Below are positions 28,118 to 38,640 of a stretch of DNA of 64,000 nt, in pieces; the stretch's first letter is position 1; each line of letters starts with the position of its first letter. The notes beneath the pieces were generated by a model that was not told the DNA's origin, searched no databases, and saw only the letters and a list, made by a program, of their open reading frames with translations. The position numbers and the translations under genes were made by a program. Origin of the DNA: Lachnoanaerobaculum sp. OBRC5-5 (GTDB taxonomy: Bacteria; Bacillota; Clostridia; Lachnospirales; Lachnospiraceae); NCBI RefSeq assembly GCF_000296385.1, contig NZ_JH815185.1, forward strand, positions 2,221,281 through 2,285,280, in the 5' to 3' direction.

Positions 28118-29488
28118 TTGGAAAGAGAAAGGTTAAAGTCCAGGCTCGGGTTTATACTCATTTCAGCCGGATGTGCGATAGGTATCGGTAATGTATGGAA
28201 GTTTCCATATATGACAGGAAAAGGTGGTGGCGGTGCTTTTGTACTGTTGTACTTGTTATTTTTGGTTATGCTGGGATTGCCTATAATGACTATGGAGTTT
28301 TCAATAGGGAGAGCTGCAAGAAAGAGTCCGGTGCTTGCATACCAAAAGTTGGAACCTGCCGGAAGTAAATGGCATATACACGGAATAGTGGCATTTATAG
28401 GTAATTATCTTTTGATGATGTTTTATACCACTGTAACAGGATGGATGCTTCATTATTTTTACCTGACTATAACAGGCAGATTTGAAGGTCTGGATTCGGA
28501 CGGAGTTTTAAATGTATTTAATACAATGCTTTCACAGCCTTCCATCATGATCTTTTGGATGGTGGTGGTAGTAGTTGCAGGTATGTTTATAGTATCAAGA
28601 GGACTTGAAGCGGGACTTGAGAATATTACAAAAATAGTTATGGTTACACTGCTTGTGGTAATGATTATACTTGCAATAAATTCATTCTTCTTAAAAGGTG
28701 CTGCAGAAGGACTTAAATATTATCTTGTACCGAACATAAGCAGAATAGAAGAAACAGGTATAGGTAATGTTATAACCGGTGCTATGAATCAGGCATTCTT
28801 TACATTAAGCCTTGGAATAGGTGCAATGCTTATATTCGGAAGTTATATAAGTAATGACAGAAGTATGCTTGGAGAGTCTGTGACAATAGTTATACTTGAT
28901 ACTTTCGTAGCTATAGTTTCAGGACTTATTATCTTCCCGGCTACATTTACATATGGTGTGGATCAGACATCAGGCCCTGCACTTATATTTATCACCTTGC
29001 CGAATATCTTTAATAAGATGCCTCTTGGAAGACTATGGGGAAGTTTCTTCTTTATATTTATGTCATTTGCCGCATTCTCTACAGTACTTGCGGTGTTTGA
29101 AAATATAGTTTCATGCGGTATGGACCTTACAAAGAAGTCAAGAAAACAGGTAAGTCTTTTTAATTTGATATTAATAATAGTACTTTCATTACCATGTGTA
29201 TTAGGTTTTGGTGCATGGGCATTTGATTGGCTAAAGCCTTTTGGAGGAACAATACTTGATCTTGAGGATTTCCTTGTAAGTAATATTATTTTGCCGCTCG
29301 GTTCCTTGGTATATCTACTGTTTTGTGTAAGCAGATACGGATGGGGATGGGATAATTATCTCAAGGAGTGTAATAAGGGTGAAGGTCTTAAGATGAAGAA
29401 CTGGATGAGATTCTACCTTACATTTATATTGCCGATAATAGTATTATTTATATTCGTATTTGGAATATATGATAAGTTTTTAAAATAA
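28118..29488 (+). CDS. Neurotransmitter:sodium symporter family transporter
   Basis: A 456-residue NSS (SNF/LeuT) transporter, importing an amino acid or related compound with sodium. It has 11-12 predicted helices; helix 1 carries the unwound sodium/substrate site AGCAIGIGNVWKFPYMTGKGGG at residues 17-38, and helix 6 the NQAFFTLSLGIGAM stretch near 232. It begins with TTG after a strong AGGAGG; no ATG is available nearby. It stands alone, ended by a terminator. Substrate cannot be told from sequence; bacterial relatives take Trp, Tyr, Leu or Ala. Confidence 0.92.
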   Translation: MERERLKSRLGFILISAGCAIGIGNVWKFPYMTGKGGGGAFVLLYLLFLVMLGLPIMTMEFSIGRAARKSPVLAYQKLEPAGSKWHIHGIVAFIGNYLLMMFYTTVTGWMLHYFYLTITGRFEGLDSDGVLNVFNTMLSQPSIMIFWMVVVVVAGMFIVSRGLEAGLENITKIVMVTLLVVMIILAINSFFLKGAAEGLKYYLVPNISRIEETGIGNVITGAMNQAFFTLSLGIGAMLIFGSYISNDRSMLGESVTIVILDTFVAIVSGLIIFPATFTYGVDQTSGPALIFITLPNIFNKMPLGRLWGSFFFIFMSFAAFSTVLAVFENIVSCGMDLTKKSRKQVSLFNLILIIVLSLPCVLGFGAWAFDWLKPFGGTILDLEDFLVSNIILPLGSLVYLLFCVSRYGWGWDNYLKECNKGEGLKMKNWMRFYLTFILPIIVLFIFVFGIYDKFLK

Positions 29489-29498
29489 GAAATAAAAG

Positions 29499-29536
29499 AA
29501 ATCAGCCATAAACTGTTAAAGTTGAGGCTGATTTTT
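29499..29536 (+). terminator. Terminator of the NSS transporter gene
   Basis: Stem AAATCAGCC (29499-29507) with GGCTGATTT (29526-29534), followed by T residues, 16 bases before the CIRCE-like element. Confidence 0.75.
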
Positions 29537-29551
29537 AATTTATTAAGAATA

Positions 29552-29578
29552 TTAGCACTCAAACCTTGACACTGCTAA
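29552..29578 (+). promoter_or_regulatory. CIRCE-like HrcA operator, right half degenerate
   Basis: TTAGCACTC, nine bases, CACTGCTAA. The left half is the exact CIRCE half-site; the right half differs from GAGTGCTAA at two positions. It overlaps the -35 box of the groES promoter, so HrcA repression is likely but may be weaker than usual. Confidence 0.75.
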
Positions 29579-29594
29579 TAAAAAGTGGTATAAA
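29566..29594 (+). promoter_or_regulatory. groESL promoter
   Basis: TTGACA (29566-29571), 17-base spacer, TATAAA (29589-29594): a near-consensus vegetative promoter embedded in the CIRCE-like element. Confidence 0.82.
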
Positions 29595-29635
29595 ACTTCA
29601 TAGTTAAGTTTATAAACATTTAGGAGGAATACAAA

Positions 29636-29920
29636 ATGAAGTTAGTACCTTTATTCGATAGAGTAGTTTTAAAGCAATTGGTTGCTGAAGAGACAACAGC
29701 ATCAGGTATTGTACTTCCGGGACAGGCAAAGGAGAAGCCTTCACAGGCAGAGGTTGTTGCAGTAGGTCCGGGAGGAGTTGTAGACGGAAAAGAAATAAAG
29801 ATGCAGGTCAAGGTTGGCGACAAGGTTATTTATTCCAAGTATGCAGGCACAGAGGTGGAGCTTGACAAGGAAGAATATATCGTTGTAAAGCAGAATGATA
29901 TTTTGGCAGTAATTGAATAA
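29636..29920 (+). CDS. groES: Co-chaperonin GroES
   Basis: A 94-residue co-chaperonin that caps GroEL. The chain starts with LVPLFDRVVLKQL and has the mobile-loop segment EETTASGIVLPGQAKEK at about 17-33 and a C-terminal YIVVKQNDILAVIE. Length is standard. AGGAGG lies upstream, and groEL follows 30 bases later. Confidence 0.98.
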   Translation: MKLVPLFDRVVLKQLVAEETTASGIVLPGQAKEKPSQAEVVAVGPGGVVDGKEIKMQVKVGDKVIYSKYAGTEVELDKEEYIVVKQNDILAVIE

Positions 29921-29938
29921 TAATTTTATATAGATTAG

Positions 29939-31570
<1,632 letters not shown>

Positions 31571-31594
31571 TTAAAACTTTATAAAAAAGTTTAT

Positions 31595-31628
31595 AGGGCA
31601 TACCTTGGAAACAGGGTGTGCTCTTTTT
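31595..31628 (+). terminator. groEL terminator
   Basis: Stem AGGGCATACC with GGGTGTGCTCT (with G-T pairs), then a T-run. A closely related hairpin (GGCATACC..GGTGTGC) occurs at 36594-36629. Confidence 0.75.
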
Positions 31629-31824
31629 GTGTTTAAAGTTTTAAAAATTATGCAATAAGCTGTACTTAGAAATTGTTAAAGTAATATTGTATAAAATAAA
31701 GGACATAATTTCGTTATTGTGCATAATATATTTTTGGCTGAATGAAGAATATAATTTTATTAAAATGTATTTGAGCAATAGAGAACTTTTGTTGGAGTTT
31801 GTATTTTGCACATAAGGAGGAAAA
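31629..31824 (+). promoter_or_regulatory. AT-rich upstream region of the lipoprotein array
   Basis: About 200 bases without a gene. The last part, GTTTGTATTTTGCACAT followed by AAGGAGG, recurs almost unchanged before the pseudogene (33173-33198), showing that leader and gene were duplicated together. No clear promoter pair was fixed. Confidence 0.4.
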
Positions 31825-33108
31825 ATGAAAAGAATATTTAAAATTTCTGTTATTGGCTTGATGGCTGTATCTATGTTATCTATGAATGCCTGCGGTAAAA
31901 AAAGTGAAGATTTTGAACAAAAAGTAGAAGCTACAAAAAAAGTTGAATCAAATTATGTTGTAGATTCAGATACTTATAAAGAATTCTCTGTTGGAAAAGT
32001 AGAGAACGGCATATATACAAATAAGATGTTCAATATAAAAGTTAACGGAAAAGAAAATAAGTATAATTTTGAAAATGATGATTCAATCAAAAATCAATTC
32101 GGATTTAATGATTCAGACAGATCTGATATTGATTCGGTAAAAGAGGTATTGGATAAGGGTGATGCCTTTGTAGATATGTATGCGACTACACCAAAAAATA
32201 AAAGGGCTGTTTCAGTGATGATCCTTAAGTCTGATTCAGACCTTGATACTTTTTTAGATAAACAATTATCGGATTTAGATCCAAGTTTAGATGCGAGTAA
32301 GACGACTGTAAATGTCCTTGGAAAAGAAGTTAAAGGCATAAGATACACAATAAACGGAAAAGATTCAAAAGTATATCAGAAACTTGCCTTTATAAGAAGA
32401 GGAGAATATGTAATGGTTATTATCTCCGGTGGAATTTATGCAGCCGCTCCACAGACAGGTTTTGATTCAATTGAAATATTGGACAATCAGGAAGAATTAG
32501 AAAATGCGGAAACAAAAGACAATTCAAATGAAGTAATAAGTACTGCTGAAAGTACAGAAACTGCAAGTGAAGATGTAGAAGTACAAATAGGTGAGATAGA
32601 AAATAATATTTATACAAACAAAATGTTTGGATTATATTTTGACGGAAAGTCAAATGATATGATATTTGCGAATAAGGAAGAGGCAAATAAAAATTTCTAT
32701 GATACAGGAAAAAATGAATCTGATATTAAAGCGGTAACAGAATATCTTGATACGGGCAAAAAATTTGTGGATATGCATGCCGTAAGTGAAAAAGGTTCTG
32801 TAAGTGTAATGATAAAAAAGGAAGAAAATATAAAAGATACAGATACTTATGCGGACAGAGCTGTAGTAGGAATAAAACAAGGTATGGAGAGAATGGGAAT
32901 GGAGGTTGAAACACAAAAAGGCAGTGGTGAGTTCATAGGTGAAACTATGCCTTATGTAACTGTAAGAGCGACCGATAATGGAAATACAGCATATCAAAAG
33001 ATTGTATTTCTTAAAGTAGGAAATTATGTTGCGGAGATAACATCATATGCAGACAGTGAAGAAGGTGCAAGTAAATATATAGATATGTTTACAAAACTTG
33101 AGAAATAA
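31825..33108 (+). CDS. Two-domain lipoprotein of the array family
   Basis: A 427-residue predicted lipoprotein (MKRIFKIS.. lipobox LSMNAC, Cys about residue 23), unknown function. It has two copies of a domain of about 170 residues (about 48-220 and 253-425). Each copy begins with IGEIENNIYTNKMF-type sequence followed by an [ILV]-x-[FV]-[DN] strand, carries an F-VDM[YH]A segment in its middle, and ends in a YVMVIISGG or YVAEITSYA strand. The linker between copies is Glu/Thr/Ser-rich. The domain length and pattern recall small PsbP/DcrB-like lipoprotein folds, a weak suggestion only. It heads an array of related genes up to 39369. Confidence 0.8.
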   Translation: MKRIFKISVIGLMAVSMLSMNACGKKSEDFEQKVEATKKVESNYVVDSDTYKEFSVGKVENGIYTNKMFNIKVNGKENKYNFENDDSIKNQFGFNDSDRSDIDSVKEVLDKGDAFVDMYATTPKNKRAVSVMILKSDSDLDTFLDKQLSDLDPSLDASKTTVNVLGKEVKGIRYTINGKDSKVYQKLAFIRRGEYVMVIISGGIYAAAPQTGFDSIEILDNQEELENAETKDNSNEVISTAESTETASEDVEVQIGEIENNIYTNKMFGLYFDGKSNDMIFANKEEANKNFYDTGKNESDIKAVTEYLDTGKKFVDMHAVSEKGSVSVMIKKEENIKDTDTYADRAVVGIKQGMERMGMEVETQKGSGEFIGETMPYVTVRATDNGNTAYQKIVFLKVGNYVAEITSYADSEEGASKYIDMFTKLEK

Positions 33109-33116
33109 TATTTACT

Positions 33117-33171
33117 AACCTAAATTATCTTAAATAAAAATTAATACAAATCCTAAAGCTTTTATATGTTC
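33117..33171 (+). repeat. 55-bp repeat upstream of the pseudogene
   Basis: Identical for 55 bases to 35790-35844. It lies in the gap before the pseudogene, as its copy lies before the lipoprotein gene at 35893, so it is probably a duplicated promoter segment. Confidence 0.85.
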
Positions 33172-33202
33172 CGGTTTGTATTTTGCACATGAGGTGGAGT
33201 CT

Positions 33203-35048
33203 ATGAAATGAACCTTAAAATTAGTAATTATATGGTTTATTGCAGTAATTATATTACTGATTTCAGGTTGTAGAAATAATTTAAAAAATGTAGAAAATTT
33301 GGATTCAGAACATCAGGATTTAAAATACTCAGATACGGAATATTCAGATGATTATATTGGAGAAGTACGTAAAGATGTATATATAAATGAAATGTTTCAG
33401 TTAAAACTTAACGGTAAAATACATAATATGTATGTGCTCGGCAGAGAAGAAATAGAAGGTATGAAAGAATACTCGGATACGGACTCTACACAGATCGGTA
33501 AAGATAAGAGAAATTATATAAATGATATGGAAGCCTTAGATAAGTCAGATGCAAACAGATATGTCGGTATAAAGATATATAGAGAAATCGAAGAAAAAGG
33601 CATGGAAAAACATATTGAAGCTGAGCTCCAAAAACAAAAAAAGAATATGAAGGAGAATATGATAATGCTGAAGTGAAATTGTCAACGCAAACATTGTCGG
33701 ATAAAGAAGTACAGAGCATAGATATTCGCTTAAACGGAGAAAGAATAGAATATGCTGAAAGTATTTTATATATGAAAGTTGATGATTATTTTATTGAGAT
33801 AAAAGTTGAGGGCAAAGACAGCAAGGATATTCAGGAAGTTTTGAGTATGTTTGTAGCTCCGGATTATGAAGAGCATGTAGAGCCAAAATATATTTTTGAT
33901 TTAGATGCAAATGTAAAGTTCACCGTCGGTGAAATTGAAAACGGTATATATACAAATAAGATGCTTAACTTAAAAGTTGACGGTAAAGCTAATAATTTAA
34001 GGTTTAGAAATGATGAGGAAATTAAAAAGAAGTTTGGATATAATGATTCTGACAGAGCAGATATAGAGTCTGTAAAAGAGGTTTTAAATAAAGGTGATTA
34101 TTTTGTAGATATGCATGCTACTACACCTGATAATAAATTAGCTATTTCAATATTTGTTTATAAATCCGAATATGATTTGAATACATTCCTTGAAAAAGAA
34201 CTTAATAAACTGAAAAAAGACTTTGATTCAAAAAAGAAAACAATAGAGTTATTTGGAGAAGAGGTTCCGGGTATAGAATTTAAAAAGGTTTATTATGACG
34301 GAACAGCAACCATAGATTTAGCATTTATAAAAAGAGGAAAATATATAACCATTATTTCTTCAGGGGGAGAATATTCATCGGCACCAAAAGACGGATTTAA
34401 ATTAATTTGAAGTATTAGATAATAAAGTTGAGATTGATAGTGATGAAGTGACTGATTCTTCAGATAGTATAAATGAGAATGATGAGAGTGCGGAAATTGT
34501 TGATAATGATTTTAAGTTTTCTATTGGTGAGATAAACAACGGTATTTACATAAACAAGATGTTCGGAATCAGATTTGATGAAAAATCACTTGGCATGAAG
34601 ATAAAAAGTAGGGAAGAAGAAAATGATAGATTTTATAGTACCTATGAAAAAAAGTGGGATATTGATGAGGTATTGGAACTTCTCGAAAGTGGTGATAGAT
34701 ATTGTAGATATGCGTGCAGATATTGAAAATGGAGGTATATTAGTTGTTATGATAAAAAAGGAGGATATGCTAAAGGATCTTGACAGCTATATAAACAGGC
34801 AAGTGGTTGTATTCAAAGATAGATATGATATGAATGGTACATACGCAGAAGTAAAAAAAGATGAAGCTGAATTTTTGGGAGAAACCGGACCATACATAAT
34901 TATACACATAAAAAAATATGGGCAGAGCTTATATAAAAGAGTTGTATATTTAAAAGTTGGGAATTATATTGCGGAGATATATGCATTTGCCGGTGATGAG
35001 TTATCAGCAAAACAAATGATTGATGCAATTAGTAAAATTGAGGAATAA
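33203..35048 (+). pseudogene. Broken three-domain lipoprotein gene of the array family
   Basis: A decayed paralogue of the neighbouring gene. It starts ATG AAA TGA, where relatives have ATG AAA AGA, so codon 3 is a nonsense codon; the lipobox LLISGC follows in the same frame. The reading frame then shifts three times: in the A-run near 33640 (frame ending 33676 into the frame ending 34410), near 34400 (KLI* should continue as FEVLDNKVE), and near 34690 (GDRY should continue as VDMRADIENG). Restoring these gives about 610 residues with three domain copies, each starting IGEV/IGEI..Y[IT]N[EK]MF. The fragments should not be annotated as separate genes. Confidence 0.85.
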
Positions 35049-35066
35049 AAATATTTGGAGGAGACT

Positions 35067-35780
35067 ATGAAGAGAATTTTTAAATTGGGAATACTGGCTG
35101 CTGCTTTATCACTTTGTTTTTCAGGATGCGGTATAAAAGCAGGTAGAAAAACAAGTGAAACCGAAGAGTCATTTAAATCCGATACAAATAAAGAATCCGT
35201 TGAGGATACGACTGAGGTTAACGACTCTGAGGGTACTCTTGTGCTTGGAAGCATAAGTGATAAAGTTTATTCAAATAAGATGCTTGATATAAAGTTTGAT
35301 ATAAGCAAAACAGGTCTTGATTTTGTAAGCGATGAAGGACTTAAAAATATGGGAAATGACGGCATAGAAAGATCGGATGTAGCTGCCGTAAAGAAGCATA
35401 TTGAAGACGGCAAATCATTTATAGATATGTTTGCAGTCGACAATACCGATACTACAAAGAGAATCAGTGTTTCGTTGGCAAAAAATAATGTGTTAATGCC
35501 TATGGACGAATATTTGGATGCACAAAAAGAGATAATGGAAAGTCAACTTAGTAAAGTCCCTAAAGATCAGCTAAAAAGTTCAGAGGTAAAGAAATCGGAT
35601 GCATATTTTCTCGGTAAGGAATTATCATGTTTGGATATTTATGTGGATACAACAGTTGCAAAACAGTGTCAGAAATATCTCTTTGTAGTAAAGGATGATT
35701 ACATGATGATTATAGTATCAAGTGGAAAGGATGAAAAAGAGGCACAGGCCGGACTTGATTTATTTCAGAAATACGAATAA
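35067..35780 (+). CDS. Single-domain lipoprotein of the array family
   Basis: A 237-residue predicted lipoprotein with signal MKRIFKLGILAAALSLCF and lipobox CFSGC (Cys about residue 21), unknown function. One copy of the array domain (about 58-237) starts LGSISDKVYSNKMLDIKFD and ends in YMMIIVSSGKDEKEAQAGLDLF. It starts 18 bases after the pseudogene; the ATG at 35067 is chosen over an in-frame TTG 12 bases upstream because the latter overlaps the GGAGGAG site. Confidence 0.78.
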   Translation: MKRIFKLGILAAALSLCFSGCGIKAGRKTSETEESFKSDTNKESVEDTTEVNDSEGTLVLGSISDKVYSNKMLDIKFDISKTGLDFVSDEGLKNMGNDGIERSDVAAVKKHIEDGKSFIDMFAVDNTDTTKRISVSLAKNNVLMPMDEYLDAQKEIMESQLSKVPKDQLKSSEVKKSDAYFLGKELSCLDIYVDTTVAKQCQKYLFVVKDDYMMIIVSSGKDEKEAQAGLDLFQKYE

Positions 35781-35789
35781 ATCATATTA

Positions 35790-35844
35790 AACCTAAATTA
35801 TCTTAAATAAAAATTAATACAAATCCTAAAGCTTTTATATGTTC
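35790..35844 (+). repeat. 55-bp repeat upstream of the 35893 lipoprotein gene
   Basis: Second identical copy of 33117-33171. Just downstream, CTTGTATAATCAG contains a TATAAT-like -10 element (35849-35855 region) absent from the first copy, whose corresponding sequence reads TTTGTATTTTG. Confidence 0.8.
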
Positions 35845-35892
35845 TGTCTTGTATAATCAGTACGAAAAAAGTTATATAAAACGGAGGACATT

Positions 35893-36579
35893 ATGAGAAG
35901 AAGTTTTAAATTGGCGGTATTGGCTATAGCATCGGTATTGGCTGTAACCGCATGTGGAGGTAACAAAAAGGCTGAAGCAACAGTGGGAAGTGAAAGTGTT
36001 TCTGAAGCACAAAGTAAAGAAACAAGCGCAGAAGCAGCTACTGAAGAAAAGAAAGAAGAAAGCAGCGCAGAAGCTTCAAGTGAAGCCGATATCCCTGCAG
36101 AGGATTTTGCAGGAGTTACTGCAGATAATGTTTATACAAATAAGGCTTTGAATTTGAAGTTTGATGCCACAGCCAATGATATGAGAATAGCAGATCAAGC
36201 TGAGCTTGAAGCTATGGGAATCCAGTCTGAAGGAAAATTGGAACTTTATGCTTACAACAATAATTATACTAAAATAGCTATGATAGGCATATTGGATGAA
36301 GGTACAGATTTAAAGACCTATATGGATGAGTATATTGAGACAACAAAGAAAAATAATGAATCCTTAGGAAAGGATGCTTTAAAGATTGAAAGCACTACAA
36401 CAAAATTAATGGACAAGGATGTACCTGCTATAGTTGCAGATTTAACTATGGGTGGAGTAACTCAGTATACAACTCAGGCTTTTGTTGAGGTTGGAGGAAG
36501 AATATATACAATTGCGACAATAACAACAAATGCTGAAGAAAGCTCTAAAGGACTTGATATGTTTACAAAGGCGGAGTAA
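35893..36579 (+). CDS. Single-domain lipoprotein of the array family
   Basis: A 228-residue predicted lipoprotein (lipobox LAVTAC, Cys about residue 20) with a long Glu/Ser/Ala-rich spacer (about 25-70) that would hold the domain away from the membrane. The domain (about 75-228) starts NVYTNKALNLKFDATANDM and ends YTIATITTNAEESSKGLDMF. It lacks the 'VDM' mid-segment of its larger relatives, having LELYAYNN instead. AGGAGG precedes the start; a terminator follows. Confidence 0.78.
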   Translation: MRRSFKLAVLAIASVLAVTACGGNKKAEATVGSESVSEAQSKETSAEAATEEKKEESSAEASSEADIPAEDFAGVTADNVYTNKALNLKFDATANDMRIADQAELEAMGIQSEGKLELYAYNNNYTKIAMIGILDEGTDLKTYMDEYIETTKKNNESLGKDALKIESTTTKLMDKDVPAIVADLTMGGVTQYTTQAFVEVGGRIYTIATITTNAEESSKGLDMFTKAE

Positions 36580-36593
36580 ACATTATTTATAAT

Positions 36594-36629
36594 AAAAGGC
36601 ATACCTTGATAAAAAAGGTGTGCTTTTTT
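36594..36629 (+). terminator. Terminator between two lipoprotein genes
   Basis: Stem AAAAGGCATACC with GGTGTGCTTTT, then T residues. Nearly the same hairpin as the groEL terminator. Confidence 0.75.
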
Positions 36630-36703
36630 GGTTGAACAATTTATTTTTATTTTAATAAGTGATATACTCAAATAAAAAGTATATTTTGTACTATGGAGGA
36701 AAA

Positions 36704-37339
36704 ATGAAGAAGAATATTAAACTTATAATGGCGGGTATTGTAGTTTTGTCTGCTCTTTCCATAACTGCTTGTGGAGGTAACAAGGCCGATAACAAAGCTG
36801 AAAGTAAGACAGAGAGTTCTGTTGCAAGTACTGTAGAAAGCACTGCTGAGCGCGCAAACAATGAAGATATGAACGGTACATATGACGGCAGTATATATAC
36901 CAATAAAGTGTTTAATATAAAGTTTGATGCTAAGTCTGTAAATATGGAGATGGTAAGTACCGAGGATCTTAGTGATATGCAAAAAAAGACACATGATGAT
37001 ACATTAAAAATGTATGCACATGACACTGCAAACAGCAGCTCTGTATTATTCGGACTTGTAAATATAACCTCGGATTTAAAGGCATATATAGACGGAAATA
37101 TAGCGAAAATCAATAAGGATAGTGAGGGTGCGGGAGATATTAAGGCGGAAAGTACAACTATAAAATTTTTGGGTCAGGATGCTCCTTGTATAAATGCAAA
37201 GTTAACCGCAAACGGTGTTACACAGTATCATACACAGGTGTTTTTAGAGTCGGGAAAGGATGTATCAGTTATAGTTATAAATGCTAAAGACGAAAAGGTT
37301 GTTAAAGACTGTTTGAACGCCTTTACAAAAGCGCAGTAA
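36704..37339 (+). CDS. Single-domain lipoprotein of the array family
   Basis: A 211-residue predicted lipoprotein (lipobox LSITAC) most similar to the protein at 35893: GSIYTNKVFNIKFDAKSVNM, then LKMYAHDT in place of LELYAYNN, and the same C-terminal lysine/alanine pattern. The ATG at 36704 is chosen because GGAGGA lies just upstream; the in-frame ATG at 36659 has no site. It ends two bases before the SseB-like gene, so the two are one transcript. Confidence 0.78.
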   Translation: MKKNIKLIMAGIVVLSALSITACGGNKADNKAESKTESSVASTVESTAERANNEDMNGTYDGSIYTNKVFNIKFDAKSVNMEMVSTEDLSDMQKKTHDDTLKMYAHDTANSSSVLFGLVNITSDLKAYIDGNIAKINKDSEGAGDIKAESTTIKFLGQDAPCINAKLTANGVTQYHTQVFLESGKDVSVIVINAKDEKVVKDCLNAFTKAQ

Positions 37340-37341
37340 CT

Positions 37342-38502
37342 ATGTTTTGGGATAAGATAAAAGATGCTTTTTCATCTAAAAAAAGTATTGATAATAAAGA
37401 AAATAAATCGGTTGAAACAGTTAAAAACAGATTTACCATGTTGGTAAAGAGCTGTAAAGATACGGGAAGTATAGTACTTGAAGGATATGTGCAAGGTACG
37501 GTAAGTAAAGAGGAAGTAACCGTACTTTTTAAAAGCGGTAAAGTATCTCATCTTAAAATTGCAAAGATTACAGACGGTGCAGGAAATGATTTGGAAGTAA
37601 TAAAAGATTCGTATGCAAATATATGGTTTGAACATATAGACGAGTCGGATGATTTTAAATACGCTTTACTTACAAATATAGAATTTCAGATAGAATCCGA
37701 TGTGAATAAGGCGGTGGAAAATCCATATATACTTGGGCTTTTATATGAATATGATAATTACTATAAGGATGAAGATTTTGTAAATCTATTTTTCCGTGAG
37801 ATGGTAAGTGCACATTATCTGTTGCCCATACATATGTCGGGAGATTTTAAGGGCAGCGGAGAGACTGTTTTAAAAAAAGGTACAAAAATAAATATTTACG
37901 GTATAAATCTTGAAGGTGGAGTAACTGCACTTCTGGTATTTACAGACTGGGCTGCTTTGAAAAATTGGGCGGATAAAGGACCTGCAAACTGGAAACGGGA
38001 AACAATCATTGTAAGATTCCCCGATATTTTAGGATGTTTAAAGAATGACGGTGGATTTATTATTAATCCTTACGGTCCTACGTCTTTTTATATGAATCAG
38101 GAAAGTATCAACCGTATAGTTAATTCACCGGGGTATCAAAGCCAATTTGGAGAGGCAGTTATAGAAAAAAAGGTTACAAAAGCCGGTGAGGAAAATCTTT
38201 TGGTGTATCCCTCAGATAATGAAGAAGTATCAGCTATAAAAAAGAGATTAATTGCCTTTGGAAATGCTCATAGAGAGATAAAATTAATAGACATGATGCT
38301 TAGGGTGGATGAGACAGGTACAAAATCATATCTTATAATAATGGATATAGATGATGAAGATGTAAGAAAATACTATAAGAGTGTTTATGAGAGCTGCAGA
38401 GATTTGCTTAGAGAAGTGGTATATCTGGATTTTGCCACTTTAAAACAGGCAGATTTTGCAAGTAATATGATGAAACAAGAGCCTTTATATAAAAAGAATT
38501 AG
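37342..38502 (+). CDS. SseB-like protein with an N-terminal beta domain
   Basis: A 386-residue cytoplasmic protein with no signal peptide. Residues 30-110 form a small beta-rich domain (VLEGYVQGTVSKEEVTVLF resembles an EF-Tu domain 2/OB-type barrel). Residues 125-245 match the SseB N-terminal domain (LPIHMSG, VFTDWAALKNWA, GFIINPYGPTSFYMN), and 265-375 match its C-terminal domain (KKRLIAFGNAHREIKLIDMML). SseB affects serine sensitivity in E. coli; elsewhere the fold occurs in secretion and stress proteins, so the role is unknown. It starts two bases after the lipoprotein gene stop with no clear ribosome binding site, implying translational coupling. Confidence 0.75.
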   Translation: MFWDKIKDAFSSKKSIDNKENKSVETVKNRFTMLVKSCKDTGSIVLEGYVQGTVSKEEVTVLFKSGKVSHLKIAKITDGAGNDLEVIKDSYANIWFEHIDESDDFKYALLTNIEFQIESDVNKAVENPYILGLLYEYDNYYKDEDFVNLFFREMVSAHYLLPIHMSGDFKGSGETVLKKGTKINIYGINLEGGVTALLVFTDWAALKNWADKGPANWKRETIIVRFPDILGCLKNDGGFIINPYGPTSFYMNQESINRIVNSPGYQSQFGEAVIEKKVTKAGEENLLVYPSDNEEVSAIKKRLIAFGNAHREIKLIDMMLRVDETGTKSYLIIMDIDDEDVRKYYKSVYESCRDLLREVVYLDFATLKQADFASNMMKQEPLYKKN

Positions 38503-38640
38503 GCTAATTATTAATGATTACAGAAGAGAGTTTAAAAAAATATTTACATTTTAATCACATTGTTGTAATATCTTATCAGAATTTAGTCACAGATGGATTC
38601 TAGAATACTCGGGAATTATTTATTACACGGAGTGATGACA

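Noticed and set aside
33640-34700. Programmed frameshifting in the three-domain lipoprotein region.
   Set aside because: There are three separate shifts plus an early stop codon; only one shift occurs at a slippery A-run, so decay is the simpler explanation.
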